Positions 1 through 12,000 of a stretch of DNA of 64,000 bases are shown here, piece by piece. How positions within the stretch are numbered: position 1 is the first letter of the stretch; every line of letters begins with the position of its first letter. Origin of the DNA: Plasmopara viticola (taxonomy: Eukaryota > Oomycota > Peronosporomycetes > Peronosporales > Peronosporaceae); NCBI GenBank assembly GCA_001695595.3, contig MBPM02000019.1, forward strand, positions 930,001 to 994,000, in the 5' to 3' direction. Under the pieces are notes generated by a model that worked only from the letters and a program-made list of their open reading frames with translations, was not told the DNA's origin and ran no database searches. The position numbers and the translations under genes are program-made.

Positions 1-3000
1 ACCCGGGCGTTATCAGTCTGGAAATCTGTACGTCAAACGCCTCTGTATAATTGAACATGTGTACATTTGAACGGAATTCACTTAAAAAATTATCTTAAAA
101 TCATTAAAGTATAGTCAAAGCTGGCTGCGGTTCTTTGTACGGTACGCATATATCGAGAACGAAAAGTCATGAAAAAGAAAGTGCTTAATCATCTGTAACA
201 AAACTCGAAATTGGGCAAAGAAATTTTTCACTTTCAAGATGCACAATTTGGCAGTCACACTTGAACAATAGTAAATGAAAGCTTTTGCAGTACACCAAAG
301 CTATACTACTTCCGCACAAAAGGCCTAATATCCTATCATTCGTATAATGACGCTCACTAAGACTTACGTGCTGTATAAGTTGTAGATGTGTATATTTTGC
401 TCTGCATGAACACTTACACCACGACAAGTTCTCTAAGCATGCCAAATGTGTCACTCAAGTCTATACTAACCCTTTATTCCGATACATGTAGACCGCTGCC
501 TCTTCTTGCTTAACGACAAATTTTATTCCGTGAGGAGAACATTTCATTAAAAGACGTCAGCAAAACTAGTGTCGTATCTGGATTGAAGTACTATATAATG
601 TACTGAATAGCCTTACGTTGACCACAGACAGCCTTTGCTTAGCTAAAAGTTCATTATCTGACTCCAAAATGTGTTAAGAAATGCTGTTGATAGTTGCAAT
701 TCATAAAGAAATAAAGTTTGAGTCGGCTGGTTGCAAGAAAAAACACTGCGGTGGACACATGTCCTTTTCAAATCCGCAAGGCTATATTGACAACATGTAA
801 GTTGCAAAGTTGTTTTAACATCAAAACATTTTTGCCGCACTCGGCACCACTTGTAGCCAAATCTACGCGCACGCGAGTAGATTGTTTACCAATTTTGCAA
901 AGGTCTGAGATGGAGCGTTGTCATTGCCTTACCTACCAGAAGAGCAATATGCGCTCGATCGAGGGCTTACTACTTATTTATAAGGTACCTAGCAAATAAT
1001 TTCCTTTGTGTCACCCCAACCACTGCGCAAAAGAGCGCATTTAGACGTTCGACTTTTTTGTTCGAGTGTATCCACAAATACCTACAATGTTGGCAATATT
1101 ATCTTAAGCGGAGTTCAAGTCTGATAAGGGTAGATTGAGGATTGGCATTACCAGCCCGACGCAAACGGTGCTGATGCTGTGATTTCTGATCGAAGGCAAG
1201 AGTGAAGGAGCCAGTTGCAACAAATTTAAAACGTGAGAGAGATTTGTGCTCAAAATGATGTCGATTAGCATATTTTAGACGTGGCTTCAGACCACGGCAG
1301 CATAGCTGTCATTCTGTAAGTATAATTGCTGCCGACTTTACATCAGGCTTTGCTGTGTCGATGAAAACCTTCTTTAAGCTTTGTACCGTGACTCAAGCTG
1401 AGAAGAATGATGTCCAATTGAATTGATGAAATAGTGTGCTGCCCTTTTAGACGATTACTGTGCTAGCTCCGTAAAAAAAATAGGACCTCAAGATTTGGGA
1501 CGTGTTCTTGTAGAGAAGGATTACTATTGCACGCGTAATAGGATCATCACTGTTGCATCTTTTCGGCTGAGATAATGACACACGACTAGCCAAGATGCCA
1601 TGCTTACTTTCGTTGTTCGAAGAAAAATGTGATAGACGACTTCAATAGTTTTGTAAGTTATTGAGGTAAAAATGGGCACGGCAATGAAGAGCATCGCTAT
1701 GCAGTATTTGCCTGTCCAGTGAAAGGACACAGTCGATGAAGGGCATAGTTTATCCTCGTCCAGTGTGTCCAGTGTGAACGTCAGCTCTCTGTTGAGCTTT
1801 CTCAAGATAAGACGCACTCGCGCTCTATTCCTTCACGCTCAAGCGTCGATTAAGCTATATAAGGAGCATATACACTCAATAAAAGTGTCATTTCGCTTCG
1901 TGCGTTGTTACAATGCCGATAGACATGACTTCACAACTTGACATCTTCGTCTTTGGCGTGCGCAAAGTTCTATCTCACTAAGAGCGAACCCTATTCGCTC
2001 GAAGGAGCTATTGCCCTCACATTTCGTAAGGCCTCCGTTGTGTTATCTCATACTCACAACCTTTAGATACTCATAATCTTATATATGAGACTTAGCTATG
2101 GTCTGAGTCTCAGCCGCATTCTAATTCTAAAGCACGCTTGCTAAAATTAACTGAATATTAGTCAAAGATTCTAATGTCGGGCCTTGTCAGACTAGTACAA
2201 GTTCCATCCCATGACAGTGTGGCTGATCTGAAGTGCAAAATACTTCCGCATTGAACAAGGTTTAAAAGTCAGACACGATTGACTGACATGAGGGCTGCTA
2301 CACCTGGATATGATATATGACAAGATCAAAAAAAACCCTGCACGCATGGTTTAAGCATATATAAGTGATATGTCGAAGGATGACTGTGACAAACATGATA
2401 ACGTACATCCATTGCCGACACGCTAAGGTAAGGAAATGAAGAAGATTAATTATTGACGCTCCTTCCTAAGGTGCTTGAACACACCACGCGGAAACTTTTG
2501 AAGTAAGTCTACTTAGTCGCCCTCTAGTGAATCAGTGATTGATCTTTTCTCTCGTATGATGTATTTCCGATTCTGTGGCTCCAATTGCTGGTAACTCGAC
2601 CCAGGACCGGAAGTAACCTCGTTCGATACCCGAAGGGTCTGAATTAAGGCAGCCAAAATTGGGCCACTAAAGTGGACGAGCAATAACACCCTAAAGTGTG
2701 ACTGACCTCTCAAACCGCTCACAAATGGGTGTGTAGGAGCTGGATGGGGGCGCCACACCGACCCCCATAGTATCTTGAGGGATGCGAAACCCGATCGCCA
2801 AATGGGTCGGGTAGCTATCAGCATCCCGTGCTAAAGACAGCTTAGTCCTAGCGCGTGGGTATCGGTAGCTTATATCTCGTGATAGAGGTATTTAAAGTAG
2901 AAGACATTGCCTTGCTTTACAACGCACTTAGTTCATAATGTGACTTTGAGTCAGCTGGTCTACGAGCAGGTCCTACAGGAACAAACACCGCACACCGATG

Positions 3001-4401
3001 TCATTCCAAAGAGCCCAGCCTGTCCCTGGCCATACTCCTTTGGTAAATTGAAGCCGTTTCTTTCATATAGCGGTTTGCATTATAATGAATAAAGTGCGAG
3101 ACGGTTTGCCCCTAGGCCGATCATGAATCTACTTTCTTAAAAAATGGCGCCTCCATAGTAAAGGCTGTCAGCTCTCATATGTCATAAGCATATTAATAGA
3201 GCCCACGCGTTTCTTGCTTGCAAATAAGGTTATGTGAATGCTGGGTCTACCGGACAGAATGTAGCCCTCAATTATTCGCTATTTTGATTTGTTATACGAA
3301 CACTTTGTTTCCCGGGTGGGTTCTCAGCTTTTGGCATGCTAACATTACGCGCACCTGAACATACGTGATCGAAGCCGTCTTGGTAGCCATATTCACATCC
3401 TTTATACAGCGGAGGTGGCTTTACTCATCCTTCTCTTCAAGGTTAGAATCTTGAGCTTTATCGAGTTAAGAACAGATTTTGCGAAAGAATACTGATAAGC
3501 TGTCTTTACACTAAAGTAATCCAAAATATGCTTCATTTCGATTGCCAACATGAAAGTCAGTAGGCATCGACCTGTTCCGATATCGATAATTGGCTGTTAG
3601 AGATGCTTTAGTATTGGTGAAGCGTGCTTGGCCACACAAACTGCTCTGCATTTTGTCATACGAATCTTTAAAATGCGTTCGGCTTTAAATGCCCAGATTA
3701 ATCCATTACAGCACTCATGCCTTTTCCCTTACTATATTTTGCATCTAATCGAACAATGAAAGCTTTGGTGCTCGAGGATGTTAACACGTGCTCACACCTA
3801 AAAGAAGTGCAATGTGTGTTTTCAGCGATGAACGCTTACGCTCAGGGCAGCTTGTTAAATGGCGAGCAAATGCGCAACTAATTCGCCTGCTTAAAAATAA
3901 GTGAGTAGCGAGCAGGCGCTATTTCGACAGTGTGTGTCAAAGGACCGTCGAAGTTGGATAAAGCTTTGGATAGTTTGGATAGGTCATGTTATGTGTTGCC
4001 AAGACACATAACATGACCTATCCAAACTTGTATCGTCGGTTTTAGAAGTAGTAAATTGCTGCAACGGACTTTCACTCGTATATAAAGGAGCAGTAGCGAA
4101 TTTTGTCACCACGTTGGTACTTCATATCAGACGGACGTTGTCCGGGTGACCATTTCTGTTGAGTAAATAACCCATTTCTGATTCGGCACTGATAAGAATT
4201 GTCATATTACATATCGAACTGACCATGGAACTATGTCCGGAAATAAGTTTCCGCCTTTTCATAAGTAGTATCGCAGACCTAACTAGTAGACGATTCCACC
4301 AGAATTGTATCCCGAATAATCAGTGTAGATATCTCCCGTCATTAAGACATCATAGCAGCAAGGGCACTTCTATCCATTCATAGAGTTAGGAGGATTCTTA
4401 T
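1..4401. other. Gene-poor intergenic region
   Basis: No reading frame here has a recognisable domain, a convincing start and coding-like composition. The longest minus-strand frame, at about 2513-2824 (103 codons), sits in a block that is more GC-rich than its surroundings and could be a retroelement or LTR remnant, but I cannot name it. The only clear structure is the inverted repeat at 3972-4028, listed separately. Confidence 0.6.
3972..4028. repeat. Perfect inverted repeat, 25-bp arms, 7-nt loop
   Basis: The arms at 3972-3996 and 4004-4028 are exact reverse complements and are separated by the 7-nt spacer 3997-4003. Complementarity stops on the outside at a T/T mismatch. The nearest gene is the minus-strand PPPDE-PUL gene, whose stop lies about 370 bp away, so a role as its terminator is unlikely. 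A tiny foldback element, a small-RNA hairpin or a cruciform would all fit, and the sequence alone does not choose between them. Confidence 0.9.
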
Positions 4402-5865
4402 CTAGATCAATTGTACAATTTCGGAAAGCAGTGGCTCGATGGCATTGATGCCCGGTGTCATATTCAAGCGACGAATGACCTCAGCAAGTCCAAGCTCCGT
4501 CGACAGACTCCGAGCAGCTTCAAAATTGTGCAACAAGCGCGCGAGACCAACAATGATCCCTTCAATCACTTGATGCTGGAAAGACTCGAGCCGTGAAAGT
4601 CGGTCAAGCGTCTCAATAGCGCCACAGACGATGGTCGTGATGACCACTTCTTCTTCGAACTTTAATGCCAAGGAGCAATTACTGATGATATGCGCACTCA
4701 GCACACGAGCTTCTTGACTACTGGACGGATCAGCGATCGTGGCAAAGACAAAAGGCAGGAACCGCGTTGACGCCGTCAGCGCCATGTCACTAGAGCCAGG
4801 ACTGGCGCTGGCATTTAAAATCACACTCAAGACTAGCGTCTTTTGGGCCAAAGTTAATGGCGACGGCTCAATTTCTGTCACGTGCACAATCGTATCAAAG
4901 CACGATTGTCTCTCACTCGAAGCGTCGGACACATTAACGGAGTGCAGCAAGAGAACACGGTACAAGCCTAGAGTTGGAAAAAAGAAGGCGGACGTGTGTC
5001 CTTTCGCTAGCAACTTTGCGACAATGTTCCACCATTGCACGCTTTGCATTGCATCTGTATCTGTATCCGTAGTGGTATTTGCAACATGTGCCAACAGCGC
5101 ATCCAGCGCCGCAATTTCATCCAGAGACAGCAAATGCTCCGTATCGAGCGATTTGATACGCTGTACCATCTTGCCAAAGTGAAGAGCAGGTGTGCCAGTG
5201 ATTTTAAACCGGTGGGACGCTAAATGTCCAGACGCAGTAGCAGACGTCACAGCACTCGTCGTTGGATTGGCACGCGACGGATCATTGAACGGGATTGAAA
5301 AGAGCTGGTCGCCCGGTGCCGCGTGCATCTGACTATTCATATTCTCTAGCATAGGTCGCAACATTGCCCTAATGACGTTTTACAATCACCACACCGTCAG
5401 CGCCATCATTCCTACAGTCACGTCAGCAATAGCAAGTCTTCAAGTGACGTACCCGAATGGAGAGTTGAGCGCTTCGTTGGGCAAGTCTAATATATACTGC
5501 GGAATGCCCGACTTCACGAGAAACTTGGCCACTTCGTCCGAGAAATTATTGCAATTGTGGCGCAACAGATCGTACGTGGCGTCCGTAAACCGCGCGCTAT
5601 TCTCGCGTAAAAACTGCTCAAACTCCTGCAGTGTCCGATGTGTCTCGCCGAGTGTAATCGTGCGCACAGGCTGCATGCCGTACCGTTGGGGAACGAGTTC
5701 GGGTGCCATGGCGACGATGCCACCGGAACTAAAGAAGTATTCTTTGCCAAACACTTGCACTCCCGTGTGCCACACACCGTCAATGGTCTTGCCCAAGAGT
5801 GCCGGGGACAGTTGGCGAGCCATGCCATTGCTAAGATCGTAGATGGAAAGAGTGACGGTCGCCAT
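4402..5865 (-). CDS. PPPDE (DeSI-like) thiol peptidase with C-terminal PUL domain
   Basis: Two exons: 5865-5453 and 5368-4402, with an 84-nt GT-AG intron (5452-5369) that joins the frames to give 459 residues. Residues 1-138 form a PPPDE peptidase domain with the expected catalytic pair: a His in GVWHTGVQVFG and a Cys in RHNCNNFSDE. PPPDE proteins are thiol isopeptidases; the DeSI members remove SUMO or ubiquitin-like tags. The remaining 320 residues are helical and armadillo-like with a DALLAH / LLHNFEAARSL pattern typical of PUL domains, which in PLAA/Ufd3 bind the C-terminus of Cdc48/p97. Inference: a cytosolic deconjugase tethered to the Cdc48 system. The start is the only ATG before the conserved MATVTLSIYDLS opening. 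The PUL assignment is less secure than the peptidase. Confidence 0.88.
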
Positions 5866-6906
5866 AGGTGCTGCTGAATAATGAATGCCGACGTCGTCGC
5901 TCTTGAAAAGAATAACTTCGAGAAAATACGATTTTCACGAGAGAAAAGATTTATTTTCTTCATTTTTCAAATTTCTCTAGAGTATAGAAACCAACAATTT
6001 TTACAATTTGAAAAAAAAGCAAAAAAAAAATATTACAAATAATTTGCAGGAGGGAGCCAAAGTGGTGGTGCGTGGTGATAATCACTAAAAGACCGAGCAC
6101 TGATGTGACAAGGTTTAGATGGGAATTATTATCTTGTCATCCACTATTTAATAGTGGAAAATTAGTAATGGAGAAAAGTAATTATGAATTAGAAATCGTT
6201 TTATAAGTCCTACCCTTATTCAGAAAAATAATACAATATTAACCAACGTATCCTTGGGCGAATATAGAAAAGCAATCTGTGCCCGACTCTTTCCTGCCAG
6301 CTTCGTAGTCAACAAAGCTCATGGTCTCGACGCGTCTACAGTGTGTCGTGACGCTAACGATGGTCGCTCTATAAATTCTCTGAGAAGCCACCAATGTAGC
6401 GGCGACAGTCTTTAACGCTGCGACGCCCCAAACCCATGGCCAAGACACGCTGCCGATTACAAATCACCTCACTTCTCTTCCCCACTTCTTACAGCGCTTC
6501 CTCTAGAAAAAATGTATATGCTTTACGGTGTTGATATCGTTCAGTTGAAAAGGTCAGTCACAGCACGCTTTCCGTTCGATAGCACGTTTAAGAACTTGGA
6601 GTGGCGTACGCGTAGAGTTCGTGGTGATTGCTATTGTTGCAAGCGACTCCAAGAGACGTGCAGACTGTCGCCAACGTGGACGGAGTGAATAAGTAACAGA
6701 CAGCGCGTCTAGGCCACAATTTTATGGCCAGAAACTCGCGCCGTCACCTTGGCAGTCAGAGACAACACACCGGAGACGTGTAAAGACTATGAGCTTTGTC
6801 GGCTTCAAAGATGGCAGGAAAAATGGGGATTTTAATATAGCGCAAATGGTACCACAATTTTGGCACAAGCCAACGACTCAAGTACCACACAAATGGTACA
6901 TGCTAC
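5866..6906. other. Intergenic region between PPPDE-PUL and C69 genes
   Basis: AT-rich, with no supportable gene. The first 150 bp contain the 5' flank of the minus-strand PPPDE-PUL gene, including A-runs near 6010-6030. A short palindrome (9-bp arms, 1-nt spacer) lies at 6140-6158. The part nearest 6906 is the 3' flank of the C69 peptidase gene. Confidence 0.6.
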
Positions 6907-9028
6907 TTACTCCACGACGCGGTAGCCCTGTTTCTTGGTCGTGAGGGGGCCGTGGAACTTGCGACCGAGAAAGAGACCCGCGAGACCCGCGAGGATGACG
7001 AGAATGGTGGTCGTAAAGTACGAGACCGCTCCCGCGTGTGTTTCCTCGACAATCTCCGTCTCGACGGTCGCTCCGTCGCCACTGTCTGCTGCTACGGCAG
7101 GACCCGAGCTTTTGGAGACTGGGTGCGCTCTGTCGCTTTCGTTGGCGCTATGAAAGAAGCCCACTTGTTGCAGCCACCACTTTGGGTAGAAAATCGAGTG
7201 CACCGTGAGCCTCTCGGCGTAAAAGTCCGAGACTTGGTAGCCGTCGTGAAACGCCGTGACCAAGTAGTTGAAAAGATCGGACGACGCATTGAGCGCGCGT
7301 TGCGCAAAGAGATTGCTCGTTGCGGTCAAGAATGCTGCCATAGCGGGTACACCGCCTTGATGCTTGTGCTGGGCAGCTTCGAGCAGCACGCGCTGAAGCA
7401 TGCCGTCGGCGTGGCTCTCGCCTTCGTGCTGCACTCGCGCGACGAACGGATGCGTGTACGCATAGAAACGGGCTGCCCAGTTCCCAACCAACGCGTGCAT
7501 CCAGAACGACGACTCGCGGTCAAACGCATACAACGACCCCCGCGCGAGTGGCGGGGGCACGTCCGTAGCGTGGACAAACACAGGCGTGTACGTCGTGGCG
7601 TGCGGTGCATAGTGACCAAACCAGACGAACGCATTGTCGGCGTTGGTTCGATCCAAGACTGAGACAAACGAGTAGCTTGCCCGAAAGATTGAGATGGCGC
7701 GTTCAAAGTGACCCATTGCAAGCTCGTGGTCCGTCAAGTTGGCGTTCGGAGACGGATCGTAGCGATCCGGGTCGCCGTACGGACCGCTTGCGGGGCCTCG
7801 TGTCATGTCGAATGCCGTGCCTTCGTAATGGTCTCGTTGAAAGCGCATGAGGTCGCGGGGAGACACTAAAGACGTGAGCTGAATGGAAAACGGGTAGTCG
7901 GACGCCAGGACGTCTGTCGTCGGGGACAATTGCAACGTTGGATCGGCTAGCGTAAACAAGCGCCAGATCCGACGCGTCGAGTAGTACTGATGCGTCGCTT
8001 TGCGAGGTTGTGCAAACGCACGCGTAAAGTCAAACGGCGTCTTGTCGTCCGGTTTCCACAAATGATTGCGAATGGCCACGTCGTGCAAGTTGGGGGACGC
8101 GAGGAAGTCGGACGGTCGAGTGAGATCGAGTGCACGAATCACAAATTGATTGGCAACGCCGCTGAGGTGGTCGTCTTGAACCCGTTGGGCTGCCCAAAGG
8201 GCCGATTTGCCCGTATCGTCCGGTAGAATGTGGAAGATCCACGCCTCGTGCGTGTCCGTGACGGTCAACGCTTCCCCGGCTTCGTCGTACACGTCGTCGC
8301 CTTCCCACACGGCCCCATAGTAGCCGTACTTGACTGCCAAGTCTCCCATCAGCTGAATCGCTTCGCGAGCACTTCGAGTACGTTGCATTGCGAGGCGAGA
8401 GAGCTCCGACACGTCAAAGAGCGCGTGGCCTCCCTGTGTCACTGGTTTTGTCCAAAATCGCGCAGGGCACGTGCTTTCACCAATCGCTACTTGATGCTCA
8501 TTAAGGATCCCATAAGTGCCTTCAATGTAGGCAAAGGTCTGAGGTACCTCTGGAATGGTACCAATCGAGCGTGATGCGGTCCAATTATAAAAGCGCGTGT
8601 CTAGATTCTCGGAATGGTACACTTTGCCACGGGCTTTGCCCACTGGATCAACCACATTAGTGCACATGGACAATCACGTTTAGCAACTCGATCGTAGCCA
8701 ATGATTGGACATGGCGTACCGTATCGAGGGTACGCAGAGGCCGCAAGCACAATGTCGTGCTGAGCACCATCTTTGTGCGTCTGGGCCGGTACTTTGGCGA
8801 TGCGAAAATCGCACGAGGCACAGTCGTTCGTATGTGTGGTCATTGGGGTGCCTGTGGTTGAGATCTACACGTATAGATTTGCGCATGAACACTCACGTGC
8901 ATGGATAAGTAGTGGATCGGAAAGGTACAGACCTTGGCACCAACGATGATGGCCGTGCAGTGGTCTTTTGCATTTGCCGGCATCGTTGCCAGCGCGGCAA
9001 CAGCCAGCATGAAGCGAACTATACTCAT
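6907..9028 (-). CDS. Family C69 dipeptidase, secreted and membrane-anchored
   Basis: Three exons, 9028-8933, 8864-8720 and 8642-6907 (introns of 68 and 77 nt), give 658 residues. Residues 1-20 are a signal peptide ending in PANA. Cleavage and short trimming would expose Cys24 in KDHCTAIIVGAK, the expected N-terminal nucleophile of C69 (Pfam Peptidase_C69) dipeptidases. Family signatures follow: PMTTHTNDC, AYPRYVGKARGKVYH across the second splice, and YGILNEHQVAIGESTC. Near the C-terminus a hydrophobic helix (about residues 620-640, LVILAGLAGLFLG) is followed by a short basic tail, so the enzyme should be type I membrane-bound with its catalytic domain in the lumen or outside. Many C69 members are soluble bacterial dipeptidases, so the anchor is notable. 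An alternative in-frame ATG 15 nt upstream would lengthen the signal peptide. Confidence 0.92.
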
Positions 9029-12000
9029 ATCGAAGAATGTCAACGCGAGATCTTTACAACAATGTTATTGGTACGACAAGAAAGAAGTTGAGAGATACTA
9101 AATTTGACCGTTTTGTGCCTCAAAACCGGAGTGTTTTAATATGTTAACTTATAATTTAATCAGTATTCGGGCTTGGGTAATAATTAGGTCATCTCTCTTG
9201 TCTTTTGATATTGTTCCGACTCACCGTTCTCAACGAATATCATCACTTCTAGCTATAAGCACCTATAATTTGTGGACACGTCTCAAAATATACTCGCAAG
9301 GCTGTCAAGCAAGGCAAGGAATGGTGACTGACCACCCAGGAATGCGGATCCGTTCTTTGTGCTTGATGTTATACATACCTGGAGAAGTGACGGTCACGCC
9401 CTGTCTGCGTATAGCGGCCATTCTTAAGAACTTTTTGACGTTACTTTGCAGTGAGGGAACGACCTTGCAGATGGCCAAAGGAACAGCATCAGATTCGTGG
9501 TTGTGTTGCTCAGCTGCCTCTGCTGGCCACTGATACATACGGTACCCGCTCGGCGCGTTGTTTTGGTGCTCAAAACGAACTCTCCTGCGTGCGTCAAATT
9601 GTCTACCCCTTGACGAGCGGCCAGCATAGAGACAAATATGCGCCCTGCAATGTCTTTCAAACTCTTTAAGTTGGAAAGCAGGGAGCTGTGATCGATAAGG
9701 TTACGTGCAAAGTATGCAAAAATTAGACTTGTATGTATGCGAAACAGGAGTACAATCTAGAAAATCTCTGCTATTGGAGGTAAGCGGTTTCAGCGTTAAA
9801 GCCACACTTCCGGCTTTGATATTTTACTGCAGCCAATATGAAACCAAAGAGATGACCTAGGGGTTCCCGACGTGCGCATGAGCCCAATATCTGATTGCTT
9901 GGCAGTGTTTCCCTTCCAAAAAAGTTGTGCATTTGGCGGTGAGGTCTCAATATTTCATCCAAGACCTTTCAAAAGATGCTTTGAATACAAACTCATTGTC
10001 ATCGCGATCTCTGATATCAAAATCACGTATGCGTGACTAGTATTGTCTAAAACACAATTTTGCTTTGACAATTAGCCAACTCTTTTTATTGTCATGGCAG
10101 AAGTTTGACGAGAAGGCACAGGTAAACGATGCTATCAAGCTGTCCGATAATGGTTGAACTAAAAAAAAGACAATAGCAGAGGTGCTTTATGGAGAGAGAC
10201 AGCAGTACTCAAGTCTGACGAAGTCTGTATTGCATGTTCTTTCGGCAAAATTTTGCGTGTAGCCGTAGCAATAACTATTGCAGTGAAGATCTTATTGCTT
10301 TGCATTAACTCGTACAACTATCCGTCGGTTGACAGTCGATTCAAGTATAAACTGCGCGAGCAGATCTTATAACCACAAGACGACGCAACATGATGATACC
10401 CATTAGAACGAAAATTGCTAGGCCTTTCTTCGGTGCGGCGAAAGGACGATTTAGGCCGCTCTTATGCGAGTGGAGCAGAAAACAAGACATTCAAGCGCGC
10501 TCTTTACGGCGAAATGCCGCAGCAGTCTCAGCTGCACGCATCTGAGCATGCGGCGTCACATAAACTTGTGCGAATTATGAAGTCGGAAGCATGGTATGGG
10601 ATGCGTATACCAGATGAGCGCAAGTGGAGGGTTCTGATTCGCTATTGTGATCGTTCGGAACTTTATCGAGATTTAATGCTCGATCGCACTATGGAGCGAT
10701 TTTACCAGATGTATAAGACAACGATCGCTGCGTCGCAGTCAATGAAATTGTTCACAGAAAAGAGAAACGCCAAAATAACCTGATCTTAGCATTACCTGTA
10801 CTTTGATACAATGAGCAATACATGTAGAGGCACCGACGATATTTTCTCACTAGAATTTAAGTGAGCTACACACGGCGCCCACGGCGAAGTATGGTGCCAA
10901 ATGTCCCGACTTTCTCGCTCAAATTAAAGCGCTTGCGCACTTTGCACGGTATATTGATTGTAACACGAGAGCACATAGTCTGCTTGTAGAAGACGTAGCT
11001 GCGAGAGCAAGCAAAGCGTCAAGACATGAACGTGCTTTGAATGTGGTTGGGCTGATCATATTGTGGCACCATGCCAAACGAGAAGAAGAGAATGGTGTTG
11101 CGAAGATTGGCGAGAAGAGGCCCGCCAAGGCGAAGGTTGTCGAATATTGCTCGAAGATGCTTTCGAGCCCAAATTGCCGTCTTCCCACCACGCAAATGCT
11201 TCAACTGACATTGGGTCGAATTTGAGCTGCTTCGTGCGATGGTACTCAGTGGGTCAAGAACTGTTTGTCGTACGGATGTCTATTCCGCGCTAAAAGACTA
11301 GCTCATAACATAGTGTTGCACAGCAAACTTGACCTTAATACAATGCGAGCTCGTGTACGTCAATGATCAGCGAGCGGTCGTATTGCTCAGCACCTTTAAC
11401 GCTGTTCAACATGTGGTGTTGCAAAACAATGCAGATGTACTAACTGCAGACAATGGTACTTGCACGGCGAGCTATTTATTTGGATGTACAAAAAAGTCGC
11501 TTCCATGACCAAGTTTACGATGAATCATGGCCAGAACATTAACGCACTATAGATAAACTGGATCACTTCGAATCCCCACACCCCTCATGAGGAAAGAAGA
11601 GCAGCACACCGCCTCGCAGCATTGCTTTGTAGAGGCTCACTTGTCAGCACAGCGAGAACAGCTGATACAGCAATCACAAGCAGCTTAAGCCTTCGTGGAA
11701 TGCAAGATCGACGGAGTAAAAAAATAGAAGTGTTAATTCCTCTGATCTACTTGAGAGCGCAGAAAAAAATGGTATCGCGGCGTAAGTTCAGACCGTTTGC
11801 CACTCAGTACGTAATTATGGAATCAATACTGCCATCGACTCGTAGCTTTGAGAAGTGCCGTTAGCGTGACGCATATTAGCGCAGATACTGAGACCAAATT
11901 CAGCTCGAGAATACAAATTACCCTGTGCGGTCTTAATTTAATCCAGGAGCTCGCAATTACTGTATCGCTCAGAAATAGTGATATGTCATCATGCCAAACT

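Noticed and set aside
2513..2824. LTR-retrotransposon remnant
   Set aside because: The block differs in composition from its flanks and has an ORF ending in SLEGD, but no LTR ends, primer-binding site or pol motif could be identified.
10390..10783. RxLR-like effector gene (an RSLRR string and a helical, basic C-terminus)
   Set aside because: The RSLRR occurs in a different frame from the long open stretch, there is no signal peptide, and the match is short enough to be chance.
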